From the NCBI RefSeq assembly GCF_023715245.1, contig NZ_JAMBNV010000001.1, positions 62,001-126,000 of the forward strand: a DNA stretch of 64,000 bases, read 5' to 3'. The notes under the pieces are model-generated. The model saw only the letters and a program-made list of their open reading frames with translations. It was not told the origin of the DNA and made no database searches. The position numbers and the translations under genes are program-made. Of this stretch, positions 1 to 7,083 are shown piece after piece. Each line of letters starts with the position of its first letter. Position 1 is the first letter of the stretch. The DNA comes from Sporosarcina luteola (GTDB lineage Bacteria; Bacillota; Bacilli; Bacillales_A; Planococcaceae).

Positions 1-232
1 GAAGCTCTTCTTCAAGAAAATGACGGATTTCACCGTCCATCTCCTCCACATCAATCACTCGGATTCCTTCAATAGTTCCTGTATCATGCGGCTGCCCGCC
101 GCCGGTCGGGTAAAACGCCGTGTTGTTCAATACGACATAGGGGCGCCCCTCCGGATCCATCCCATTTCCGATAATACGTGCACTAAATGACTGTTTATAG
201 TTGTCTTGATAATAAATGCGATCCTTTAACAT
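1..232 (-). CDS. Alanyl-tRNA editing protein (AlaX/AlaRS editing-domain type), 3' part cut off
   Basis: The minus strand opens with ATG at 232 after a good AAGGAGA ribosome binding site and stays open to the window edge, so only about 77 N-terminal residues are seen. The segment AFYPTGGGQPHDTG is the hallmark of the alanyl-tRNA synthetase second additional domain family, whose free-standing members deacylate mischarged Ser-tRNA(Ala) in the cytosol. The catalytic HxxxH motif would normally follow in a part that may lie beyond the edge. A full alanyl-tRNA synthetase is excluded because the editing motif is so close to the N-terminus; a longer AlaX-L/DHHA1 protein is possible. Confidence 0.8.
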   Translation of the reverse strand, partial: MLKDRIYYQDNYKQSFSARIIGNGMDPEGRPYVVLNNTAFYPTGGGQPHDTGTIEGIRVIDVEEMDGEIRHFLEEEL

Positions 233-296
233 AAACCTGTCTCCTTGTGTAATCCGTTTACAAACAGTGTACAACAAACAGAAAAGGGCTTCCCAC

Positions 297-656
297 TTAT
301 TTCAGTGAGAAGCTCCGTACATTTTTTGTGCGAAAGGAAAGGATTCTTTCGACTAACCGATCATATTTATCTTTCCATAATACTCTCATTGCCAATGTCA
401 GGAATAATAGAAAACCTAGAAGAACCAGTGAAACGATACTTGTTAATTGAAAGAACACCATCTCTTTGAAGCCGCCTAGCCCCATGGAGATGATAATGCT
501 GCTGACAAAAACGATGAAACAGATCGGCAACATTTGTATGAATATATCCTGGTTCCTTCTTTTTAAATACTTCATCGTGAAAGGTGTAATGAATGCGATC
601 AGTGTTATATATAATAAAACGATCAGCGTGTCGATGATAATCATGAAAATATCCAT
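297..656 (-). CDS. Small integral membrane protein, unknown function
   Basis: A 119-residue protein with three or four hydrophobic stretches (about residues 5-27, 42-60 and 68-92) and a basic C-terminus. An upstream TTG at 662 is in frame, but GGAGG at 666-670 is 9 bases from the ATG at 656 and only 3 from the TTG, so the ATG is chosen. No family is recognised. It is transcribed toward the alanyl-tRNA editing gene with a 64-base gap, possibly as one unit. Confidence 0.6.
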   Translation of the reverse strand: MDIFMIIIDTLIVLLYITLIAFITPFTMKYLKRRNQDIFIQMLPICFIVFVSSIIISMGLGGFKEMVFFQLTSIVSLVLLGFLLFLTLAMRVLWKDKYDRLVERILSFRTKNVRSFSLK

Positions 657-748
657 GCCCAAGAGCCTCCTTGCTATCTACTTCTCAATCTATACCCTAT
701 CTTCTTATAACATATGCATAAGAGCAGGCGAATCTACTTTTATACCTA

Positions 749-782
749 AAAAAAAAGAAGGGGAAAAAGGATCCCCCCTTCT
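749..782 (-). terminator. Rho-independent terminator of the sigma/anti-sigma operon
   Basis: On the minus strand AGAAGGGGGGATCC is followed by a loop, CCCCTTCT and a run of nine T. It sits directly after the stop of the anti-sigma gene at 792. Confidence 0.85.
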
Positions 783-791
783 AGACTCCGT

Positions 792-1526
792 TCATTCGAT
801 AATTTCAAAGCTCTGTAGCATGTGATAGAACCTTGCACCATGGCCTTCTGCTGCTTCTAGGAAATAGTTCTCGGTAATGACAAAGCTCCCATCCTTGCCG
901 TTGCTGATGACGTACACATCAATAACCTTTCCATCCCAAGTCGACTCAGTCAGTCCATGCAGCCAGAAACCTTCGACCGGCTCCGAGACCGTTTCAACTT
1001 CCCGCAGATCAGGGAAATCGACCTTCAACTTTTCCTCAAGCTCCTTCACAAGCGTTTCCGGTTTATCGGTTGGATATTGTTTGATTTCCATACTCACTTC
1101 AGGATATTTTTCAGGAAGAGGTTCGATTGTCGTAATGACATCGGAATCTTCCCCTTTGATCATTTTATAACGGGATTCATCCACATAAATGATATACTCG
1201 GAATCTTTTCCTTCATTCAAATGGACTTCCGTCGGCTCGTCCTGTCCTTCGATGCTTTGAATGATCTCCTTTTCGGGGACGAACATATCCTTAATGCCTT
1301 TGATCAACGCCAGGCCAGGGTCCGTCTGCAAGGTGAACGCAAGGACGAGTGCTGCCGCTGCAATGAGTATTGCAGGTATCCATCGTTTTTTTCTTTTCAT
1401 TGTTGTCCTACTCCCTTCAAATAGCTCCTCGTTGATTTCATTCCAAATATCATCCTTCAGTTCATGTACATCCACATCGGTATGTTGTTCAAGCTCCCTC
1501 TTTATCCGATCATCAAATTTGCTCAT
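792..1526 (-). CDS. Membrane-anchored anti-sigma factor
   Basis: A 244-residue protein starting at ATG 1526, whose A is shared with the TGA of the sigma gene (TGATG), so the two are translationally coupled. Residues 1-50 are hydrophilic with an anti-sigma-like helical look, one membrane helix lies near residues 49-65 (basic RKKRW then a run of I, L, A), and the remaining 170 residues are predicted to be outside, ending in a DUF4367-like beta-rich domain. In such pairs the cytoplasmic part holds the ECF sigma factor inactive until an envelope signal is sensed. An in-frame extension to 1820 lies inside the sigma gene and is not used. The signal sensed cannot be told. Confidence 0.8.
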   Translation of the reverse strand: MSKFDDRIKRELEQHTDVDVHELKDDIWNEINEELFEGSRTTMKRKKRWIPAILIAAAALVLAFTLQTDPGLALIKGIKDMFVPEKEIIQSIEGQDEPTEVHLNEGKDSEYIIYVDESRYKMIKGEDSDVITTIEPLPEKYPEVSMEIKQYPTDKPETLVKELEEKLKVDFPDLREVETVSEPVEGFWLHGLTESTWDGKVIDVYVISNGKDGSFVITENYFLEAAEGHGARFYHMLQSFEIIE

Positions 1527-2053
1527 CAGGACATATCCTCCTCTCGAGTAGCTTCCAATTGCTCTTTCAACCGCTTTCTTCCTTTGAATAATCGCGACTT
1601 TACGGTGTTCTGATTCATCCCTAAAATATCCGCAATCTCTTTTTCGGAAAATCCTTTGATGTATTTCAAGATAAGCGGAATACGATGAGTATCGTCCAAT
1701 GCTTGAATAATATCGTAAAGCTCCGTCAATTGATCGAACGATTCCTCTACGAGGGAAGGGTCGTTTTCTTGTGTTTCGATAGTTGAAAGAGGGGATTCCC
1801 TTTTCAGTAAACGAAGACATTCATTCGTCAATATCCGATAAAACCAAGGATCGAATGGCAATGTTGGATTATAGCTGCCGATTTGCCTATACACCCGGAT
1901 AAACGTTTCCTGCACCGCATCTTTCGCCATCTCTCGGTTGCGGGTGATTGCGCTTGCCGTCCGGATTGCCGGACCCGCATACGCTTCATAAAATTGACGG
2001 AATGCGGCTTGGTCGCCCGCCCGTATTTTCCGAACCCACTTTTCCTGCTGCAC
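1526..2053 (-). CDS. ECF RNA polymerase sigma factor
   Basis: About 175 residues with the sigma-70 region 2 signature AKDAVQETFIRVYRQI and PWFYRILTN, a variable linker, and region 4 ending in the helix-turn-helix EKEIADILGMNQNTVKSR. This is the usual length and layout of an ECF factor that directs RNA polymerase to a small regulon, usually including its own operon. Two GTG starts are in frame; AAAGGAG (2062-2068) overlaps the first and is 8 bases before the second, so GTG at 2053 is preferred. It is coupled to the anti-sigma gene downstream. Closest in style to the SigV/SigW/SigY groups, not resolvable further. Confidence 0.9.
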   Translation of the reverse strand: MQQEKWVRKIRAGDQAAFRQFYEAYAGPAIRTASAITRNREMAKDAVQETFIRVYRQIGSYNPTLPFDPWFYRILTNECLRLLKRESPLSTIETQENDPSLVEESFDQLTELYDIIQALDDTHRIPLILKYIKGFSEKEIADILGMNQNTVKSRLFKGRKRLKEQLEATREEDMS

Positions 2054-2136
2054 GCGGCACACTCCTTTCAGAACAACCTAGTTTGTTGCTCTCACTATAT
2101 ATACCCTCAGGTTTGCCGAAAAGTTTTCAGCGAAAC

Positions 2137-2169
2137 AAAAAAACCACATCACTTACTCAAGTGATGTGG
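2137..2169 (-). terminator. Terminator of the EamA transporter gene
   Basis: Minus-strand hairpin CCACATCACTT-GAGT-AAGTGATGTGG followed by T7. The stem overlaps the last codons and the stop of the gene ending at 2153. Confidence 0.85.
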
Positions 2170-3064
2170 AAATCTCCTCAATCTTTTTCAATCGTATCCG
2201 TCGATTAGCGATACTAGGCAATGTCATCCCGATAAGGATGATCACAATTCCCGTAATCTGCAGAACGGTCATATGCTCATGCAGTAATATCATCGACACA
2301 GTAACAGCGACCGGCAGTTCAATCGCGCTTAATATTGACGCCATCCCTGTCCCGACTTTTGGAATGCCGATGGAGAAGAGCAGGATCGGCAAAATGATGC
2401 CGAACACTCCTAAAATCAGGCCATAAATCCATAAGCCGTTCAGCAATGTACCGTCCCAGACGATTTGAGGCTCTTGAAAGAAGGTGATGGCGACAGCGGC
2501 GAAGAATGACATGAACAATAGCCTAGTGATCATGTCCATCCCTCCAACTTGCCGCTGATTCACCATGAGGAATGCCGAGAAACTGACTGCCGAAACCATT
2601 CCCCAAGCCCATCCTTGCCAAGGGATGCCGCTTAAGTCGGCATCGACAACGCCTGCAGCTAAAATCGTACCTCCGAATAAAAACAGTAGTGAAATGACTT
2701 CAATTCGTTTCGGAAGTCGCCGGCGGGCGATGCAATCGAAAAGCATGCCGATCCATGTAAATTGAAAGAGCATGACGACTGCGAGGGAAGCGGGCATCAA
2801 GCTGACAGCTTTCCCATAAACTGTTCCTGTGATTGCTGTTAGCAGACCGGCGATGACCAGCGTAAAACCGCCGCCGAACTTCGGAAGTGTCCGTCGAGTG
2901 AAGAGATAAATGAGTACGGCTAATAGAAAACCGGTATAGTATTGGCTCGTTACTGCCTGGGGTGCTGTAAACCCGTCCGCAATGGCCAATTTAATGATAG
3001 TTGAAAGAATTCCATAGCTGCACGCCCCAAGAATGACGAACAGCGGATACATCCATAGTTTCAT
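2153..3064 (-). CDS. EamA/DMT-family drug/metabolite transporter
   Basis: A 303-residue protein with about ten hydrophobic helices arranged as two five-helix halves, the normal length and layout of EamA permeases in the cytoplasmic membrane. Residues such as GIPWQGWAWGM near the centre and the C-terminal LLHEHMTVLQITGIVIILIG segment fit the family's second EamA repeat. ATG at 3064 follows GGAGGTTGCAAG. The substrate of this family (amino acids, nucleosides, drugs) cannot be read from sequence. It is a single-gene unit ending in its own terminator. Confidence 0.85.
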   Translation of the reverse strand: MKLWMYPLFVILGACSYGILSTIIKLAIADGFTAPQAVTSQYYTGFLLAVLIYLFTRRTLPKFGGGFTLVIAGLLTAITGTVYGKAVSLMPASLAVVMLFQFTWIGMLFDCIARRRLPKRIEVISLLFLFGGTILAAGVVDADLSGIPWQGWAWGMVSAVSFSAFLMVNQRQVGGMDMITRLLFMSFFAAVAITFFQEPQIVWDGTLLNGLWIYGLILGVFGIILPILLFSIGIPKVGTGMASILSAIELPVAVTVSMILLHEHMTVLQITGIVIILIGMTLPSIANRRIRLKKIEEISTSLE

Positions 3065-3142
3065 CTTGCAACCTCCAGTTCCAGTTCACGCAATAGTATA
3101 ACACGGTTGGTCGAAATCAGTGCGGGTAGTCAATCTGTAGGA

Positions 3143-3268
3143 CCCGCGTCCAAAGGTGGTATTCCCGCGTCCAAAGAGTGCGGCTTGGCGTCCAAAGCAG
3201 ATCGTGACACATCCAAACCGAGCGATCCCGCGTCCATAGCAAGTGTTTACGCGTCCAAAATAAGCTAT
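3143..3268. repeat. Intergenic 21-bp array, gcgtccaaag core, six units
   Basis: Six units of exactly 21 bp begin at 3143, 3164, 3185, 3206, 3227 and 3248. Each carries cgcgtccaaag (variants acatccaaac, gcgtccatag) followed by about 10 unconserved bases. It lies between the divergent EamA gene and the yxlEFG-like operon. The core recurs at 15064, 24668 and 39110. Confidence 0.9.
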
Positions 3269-3317
3269 CCGCCATTAACAGTGATTACAGTTTGCACTAT
3301 TTTTAAAAAACTTTAAT

Positions 3318-3340
3318 TTGTTATATACAACATATAACAA
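3318..3340. promoter_or_regulatory. Palindromic operator candidate upstream of the yxlEFG-like operon
   Basis: TTGTTATAT-ACAAC-ATATAACAA is a perfect 9-bp inverted repeat. A possible -10 TATACT follows at 3347-3352, and a partial copy of the motif (ctataacaaac) lies at 3357-3367, just before the ribosome binding site. Binding of a dimeric repressor is inferred; no cognate regulator is adjacent. Confidence 0.5.
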
Positions 3341-3385
3341 GCGTGTTATACTCAATCTATAACAAACGGAGAGGTTGTGACGTTC

Positions 3386-3586
3386 ATGTCTGAACTTGCA
3401 AACATACCTTGGAATCTAATTTTACCGATTCTTGTACTTCAACTCATCCTGGCGGTTGTCGCTTTGATTGATGTCATCAGAAATCAGCGGACAAACGGGC
3501 CGTTCATCATGTGGATTTTCATCATATTGCTCGTCAACATCGTTGGACCGATTTTGTATTTCATCTTCGGGAGGAAGCAATCATGA
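3386..3586 (+). CDS. Small PLDc_N-domain membrane protein, YxlE-like
   Basis: A 66-residue protein with two transmembrane helices and the PLDc_N ending GPILYFIFGRK. In Bacillus subtilis the equivalent YxlE sits next to the ABC transporter YxlFG in the sigY operon, where this group is linked to negative control of SigY; the same order is seen here. ATG at 3386 is chosen over the in-frame GTG at 3377 because GGAGAGG (3368-3374) is 11 bases from the ATG and 2 from the GTG. The stop overlaps the start of the ATPase gene (ATGA). Confidence 0.75.
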   Translation: MSELANIPWNLILPILVLQLILAVVALIDVIRNQRTNGPFIMWIFIILLVNIVGPILYFIFGRKQS

Positions 3587-4485
3587 CCAATTTGCTGCAG
3601 GTGCATGATCTAGAGAAAAACTATGGGAGTCATAATGCCGTGGCTTCTATTACATTCGAATTGGCGGAAGGGACATCAACGGCATTGATAGGTCCGAATG
3701 GAGCAGGGAAGACAACGACATTATCCATGCTCGCGGGTCTAGTCACGCCGACGAATGGATCCATTTTATTCCGAGGGAAACCAAAGCCGGATATCCGGGC
3801 ATCTATCGGCTACCTTCCTCAATATCCCAAATTCTTCCCTTGGCTGACAGCACTTGAATTCACGGAGATGGCTGCAGTGTTAAGTGGTGTCGAAAAAAGG
3901 AAGGCATTAGCGGAAGCGAAAAAGACACTTGAGTTTGTCGGACTTGGGGATGCGATGAAAAAAAGGGCGGGAACGTTTTCCGGCGGGATGAAGCAACGTC
4001 TCGGATTGGCGCAGGCGATCGTTCATGAACCGGAGCTGCTGCTATTGGATGAGCCTGTGTCAGCGCTCGACCCGGTCGGACGGCGCCAGGTGATGAACTT
4101 ATTGAAGGAACTTCAACAGAAGACGACCATCTTATATTCGACTCACATTTTGAATGATGCGGAAGAAATGACTGACCAACTGTTATTCCTAAGGAAAGGT
4201 GTCCTCGTTGAAAATGGATCGCTCGATTCCATCCGTGAGAAATACGCCAACCCTCGTATTCTCATCGATTTTGAGTCGGACATAGAGGCTGAAAGGTTTA
4301 CCGCAATTTCCCCTTGGGCAGTCAGATTGGAAAAGAAGCAAGTATCCATCGATGCAGGCAAGGATGAGGTAAGTACGTCTGAAGTGGTAGCGTTATTGCA
4401 TACAGAGTCTCTGCATATACGGAAAGTGGAATTGCAGACGGCTAGCTTGGAAGAAATTTTCATGAAAGTGGCGGTGGAGGAATGA
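3583..4485 (+). CDS. ABC transporter ATP-binding protein, YxlF-like
   Basis: A 300-residue ABC ATPase: Walker A GPNGAGKTTT near residues 37-46, signature FSGGMKQRLGL near 130, Walker B LLLLDEP near 150 and the H-loop STHIL. The C-terminal 90 residues are an extension typical of the YxlF/CcmA-like DrrA group. It energises the permease encoded next. The true start is ATG 3583 after GGGAGGAAG, overlapping the upstream stop; an in-frame extension to 3511 is inside yxlE-like. Coupled by ATGA to the permease gene at 4482. Confidence 0.9.
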   Translation: MTNLLQVHDLEKNYGSHNAVASITFELAEGTSTALIGPNGAGKTTTLSMLAGLVTPTNGSILFRGKPKPDIRASIGYLPQYPKFFPWLTALEFTEMAAVLSGVEKRKALAEAKKTLEFVGLGDAMKKRAGTFSGGMKQRLGLAQAIVHEPELLLLDEPVSALDPVGRRQVMNLLKELQQKTTILYSTHILNDAEEMTDQLLFLRKGVLVENGSLDSIREKYANPRILIDFESDIEAERFTAISPWAVRLEKKQVSIDAGKDEVSTSEVVALLHTESLHIRKVELQTASLEEIFMKVAVEE

Positions 4486-5264
4486 GCAGCTTTAATGCAT
4501 TATTGCACAAGGAATTACGGGAAAACATCCGTAATTTTAAAATGTATTGGATTCCGATTGTGTTCGTCATCTTTGGAATACTAGAGCCGATCTCGAACCA
4601 TTTCCTCCCTGAAATTATGAAAAGCGTTGGTAACCTGCCGGAAGGGACAGATTTCGTCTGGCCGGAATTCCGGGGAGAAGATATTTTTGTTTCATTAATG
4701 GGCCAATACCAGTTGATCGGCATCCTCGTTATAATCCTCGCTTTCATGGGATCAATTTCAGGAGAGCGAAAAACCGGGACGGCAACGCTTCTATACGTGA
4801 GGCCGATGTCGTTTAGTCAATATTTCCTCAGTAAATGGATTGTCGTCAATGCGATTGTGTTGGCAAGTGTGTGGTTAGGTTTTTTTGCGGCATGGTATTA
4901 TATCCGAATTTTATTCAACTCAGTGGCGGCAGGGGAAGTCTTCGCGTTTCTAGGGACTTATAGTTTATGGTTGGTCTTTGCTGTGACAGTTGTCCTTGCA
5001 TTCAGCGCTTGTATGTCTACGGGAGGGGCGGCGGGGCTTTCAATTCTGGTCCTGCTCGTTTTCCAGGTCATTGACAGTATACTCGGCACGTACTGGACGG
5101 TGTCCCCATGGAAATTGAGCACGTATGCATCGAATGCATTCGGTGCATCTGATGGTCAGTCAGCTTATTGGATGAGTGTTGGACTTACGGGTATTCTCAT
5201 TATTGTACTTGTCTTTTTCGGTATGTACATGGCGAAACGGAATGCTGCCAAGACCTTAGTCTAA
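4482..5264 (+). CDS. ABC transporter permease, YxlG-like (ABC-2 type)
   Basis: A 260-residue ABC-2 type permease with about six membrane helices and the internal motif SGERKTGTATLLYVRPMS, typical of this family's cytoplasmic loop. It overlaps the ATPase gene by four bases and is the last gene of the three-gene unit. Export of an unknown substrate, or a role in sensing and controlling the SigY-type envelope response, is inferred from the B. subtilis yxlEFG parallel; no sigma gene is directly attached here, although an ECF pair lies 1.3 kb away on the other strand. Confidence 0.85.
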   Translation: MSSFNALLHKELRENIRNFKMYWIPIVFVIFGILEPISNHFLPEIMKSVGNLPEGTDFVWPEFRGEDIFVSLMGQYQLIGILVIILAFMGSISGERKTGTATLLYVRPMSFSQYFLSKWIVVNAIVLASVWLGFFAAWYYIRILFNSVAAGEVFAFLGTYSLWLVFAVTVVLAFSACMSTGGAAGLSILVLLVFQVIDSILGTYWTVSPWKLSTYASNAFGASDGQSAYWMSVGLTGILIIVLVFFGMYMAKRNAAKTLV

Positions 5265-5320
5265 TCGTTATCTGACATTTCCCGGGGAATATCGACACCT
5301 AACGACATAATGTTTGCATT

Positions 5321-5359
5321 AAAAAGTAGAGGGCTTGGAAATTCCACCTCTACTTTTTT
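5321..5359. terminator. Bidirectional terminator
   Basis: AAAAGTAGAGG, an AT-rich loop and CCTCTACTTTTTT. It serves the YxlG-like gene and the convergent small gene ending at 5364. Confidence 0.85.
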
Positions 5360-5363
5360 GCGA

Positions 5364-5591
5364 TTATTTATATTTCTCCTCGCTGGAAGAACTGCTTTTC
5401 GTATCACGGTGATGGTCTTCCTCATGTTCTTCCAATCTTACATCCTCCAAAGGAATCGAATCGACGGTTTGCATATCCTCGTGCATGTCGTAGATGCTCT
5501 CCTTGTCAGTCGGCAAATTCTCTGGGTTGTCCATAAAGGGACCTTCGGCATTTTTTCGATCTTCTGAAGTGAAGGGTTTTTTCTTATTCAT
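5364..5591 (-). CDS. Small acidic hydrophilic protein, unknown
   Basis: A 75-residue charged protein without hydrophobic segments, rich in E, D, K and S, with a poly-serine stretch near the C-terminus; probably disordered. ATG at 5591 lies 8 bases after GGAAG, so it is preferred over the in-frame GTG at 5600 that touches the site. No family recognised. Such small hydrophilic proteins are common in spore and stress gene sets of Bacillales, but that is only an analogy. Confidence 0.6.
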   Translation of the reverse strand: MNKKKPFTSEDRKNAEGPFMDNPENLPTDKESIYDMHEDMQTVDSIPLEDVRLEEHEEDHHRDTKSSSSSEEKYK

Positions 5592-5671
5592 TGAAAGCAC
5601 TTCCTTTCTTTCCTTATTCTATTCACGTGATTTGCCTGTACTAAACATTAAAATACAGACAAACAAAATGT

Positions 5672-5695
5672 GTTTTCAGTCGAATCTAGGGGTAA
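5672..5695 (+). promoter_or_regulatory. Candidate SigB-type promoter
   Basis: GTTTTC, 12 bases, GGGTAA resembles the general-stress sigma B consensus (GTTT near -35, GGGTAT at -10). It stands 36 bases upstream of a YflT-type stress gene, which suits the family. Confidence 0.5.
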
Positions 5696-5731
5696 AGTAT
5701 TAAAAATAAATTAAAAAGGAGTGTGTGAAAC

Positions 5732-6229
5732 GTGGACAAGAGATACGTCGGTACGTTGAATAAAATTGATGCTGCACTCTACAAGATTACCGAACTCACA
5801 TCGCAAGGTTATTCTGAAGAACAAATCCATGCCGTTGCAAATACGGATGATGATCTCGCACAACTGCGAAGACAAACGTTTGTCGCTTTGGATGGAAGGG
5901 AAGAAGAGAATTTTCTTGATCGATTCAAGGGAATGTTTATTGACAATGGAACAAAGCAACAAATGATATTCGAAGAGATGGGTTTCTCAAAGCGGGAAGC
6001 TGAAAGCATCTATGATGAAATGAAGGACGGCGGCATTGCAATTTTTGTCGAAGATGTCGAACCCGAACTGGCAATGGAAGGGCGTGGAGGCGGTGAAGTC
6101 GAAGACACGGAAAGGGATAGTAGGGCACAAATGACAGACAGCGGTGAAATGCTGTCAGGCGATAACATCTTGCAACCGAGGGATGAGAATGCCGGGACGG
6201 TCCCGCGAATCAATACTGATCATTTATAA
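5732..6229 (+). CDS. General stress protein, YflT/GSP17M domain
   Basis: A 165-residue soluble protein. Residues 5-100 match the heat-induced stress protein YflT layout (a flavin-free alpha/beta domain with YSEEQIHAVAN and the QLRRQTF region); the last 60 residues are acidic and low in complexity. Members are SigB-controlled in Bacillus and their biochemical role is unknown. Starts at GTG 5732, ten bases after AAAGGAG. A SigB-like promoter lies upstream, in agreement with the stress role. Confidence 0.75.
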   Translation: MDKRYVGTLNKIDAALYKITELTSQGYSEEQIHAVANTDDDLAQLRRQTFVALDGREEENFLDRFKGMFIDNGTKQQMIFEEMGFSKREAESIYDEMKDGGIAIFVEDVEPELAMEGRGGGEVEDTERDSRAQMTDSGEMLSGDNILQPRDENAGTVPRINTDHL

Positions 6230-6238
6230 TGAAGGGAA

Positions 6239-6270
6239 GGCTGCCTCCCTTTAAGGAGACAGCCCACCTT
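6239..6270. terminator. Hairpin between convergent stress genes
   Basis: GGCTGCCTCC-CTTTAA-GGAGACAGCC, one wobble pair, followed by a short T tract. It lies between the ends of the YflT-type and CsbD genes. Confidence 0.6.
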
Positions 6271-6278
6271 TTGTTACT

Positions 6279-6479
6279 TTAGCGACGCTCATTTTTGTAA
6301 TTGCCGAAACGATCCTTGAATTCGCCGATTTCCTGCTGTGCTTCGCCTTTCAATTTATCCAGTTTTCCTTCAGCCTGCAGCATTGGATCGTCCGTCGCGT
6401 TACCAAATTGGTCTTTTGCTTCACCTTTGACTTTATTCACGACGCCTTTGAACTTGTCTGAGTTTCCTCTTTCGCTCAT
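6279..6479 (-). CDS. CsbD-family general stress protein
   Basis: A 66-residue hydrophilic protein with the CsbD motifs KFKGVVNKVKGEAKDQFGN and KLDKLKGEAQQEIGEFKD; full length for the family. CsbD proteins are abundant SigB-regulated stress proteins of unknown mechanism. ATG 6479 follows GAGGAGG. A near-perfect SigB promoter lies 34 bases upstream, which supports the assignment independently. Confidence 0.9.
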   Translation of the reverse strand: MSERGNSDKFKGVVNKVKGEAKDQFGNATDDPMLQAEGKLDKLKGEAQQEIGEFKDRFGNYKNERR

Positions 6480-6512
6480 GATAAAACCTCCTCAAAGAGT
6501 AGTAGTTTTTAA

Positions 6513-6537
6513 ATACCCCATAGGGAAAAAGGCAAAC
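6513..6537 (-). promoter_or_regulatory. SigB promoter of the CsbD gene
   Basis: On the minus strand GTTTGC (6532-6537), 13 bases, GGGTAT (6513-6518): a full match to the SigB consensus. Confidence 0.8.
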
Positions 6538-6687
6538 GTAAAAATTTAATGGTTTAAGATTCCCGAACTGGCAAGAGTGGATAGTCCTTGAAAATTATGT
6601 CGTAAATTTGGATGAACTTACCTGTTCCGGTATTTAAGTGATTTATATAATAGAAGTGTACATATAGCATTTCTTGGAGGAGATGGA

Positions 6688-7083
6688 ATGATAAGAAAAG
6701 GTCGTTTTGCAGTTTGGAACGGTAAAGAATATCCCATCGTATCCCAACGACGTAAATATTTTTTGCAGTCTGGGAATCCGGAAGACAAGGAAATAGGATT
6801 TGTTGAAATGGGAACGAATGGTCATTTATTCAAGGAAGTCGACACGGATGTATTGGAAGACGCTTATGAAGTTTTCCCATATGCCATTCTGTCGGGTCAT
6901 CGTTTTGCGGTGGAGAGTTATGAGCAGGAGACAGGCATGGTGACGTTCGTGACGAATAATCCATTCGCCCATAAGAAAGTCGCTGTAAGTCCTTACGGCA
7001 AAGATGGATTTCGAATTGATCTTCCGCTGGACGAAGTTGTAATCTTGGAAGACCGCATTCCTATTTTAAGATTTGAAGAATGA
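6688..7083 (+). CDS. Conserved hypothetical protein
   Basis: A 131-residue soluble protein with mixed beta-strand character and no membrane segment. It starts at ATG 6688 after TGGAGGAGA and is followed by a strong terminator, so it is probably a single-gene unit. I recognise no domain. The 3' end is overlapped on the other strand by 91 bases of a sugar dehydrogenase reading frame, which is probably an artefact of that frame lacking its stop. Confidence 0.7.
   Translation: MIRKGRFAVWNGKEYPIVSQRRKYFLQSGNPEDKEIGFVEMGTNGHLFKEVDTDVLEDAYEVFPYAILSGHRFAVESYEQETGMVTFVTNNPFAHKKVAVSPYGKDGFRIDLPLDEVVILEDRIPILRFEE

Noticed and set aside
1527..1820. Long N-terminal part of the anti-sigma frame
   Set aside because: It lies inside the sigma factor gene in another frame. 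The coupled ATG at 1526 has the TGATG overlap.
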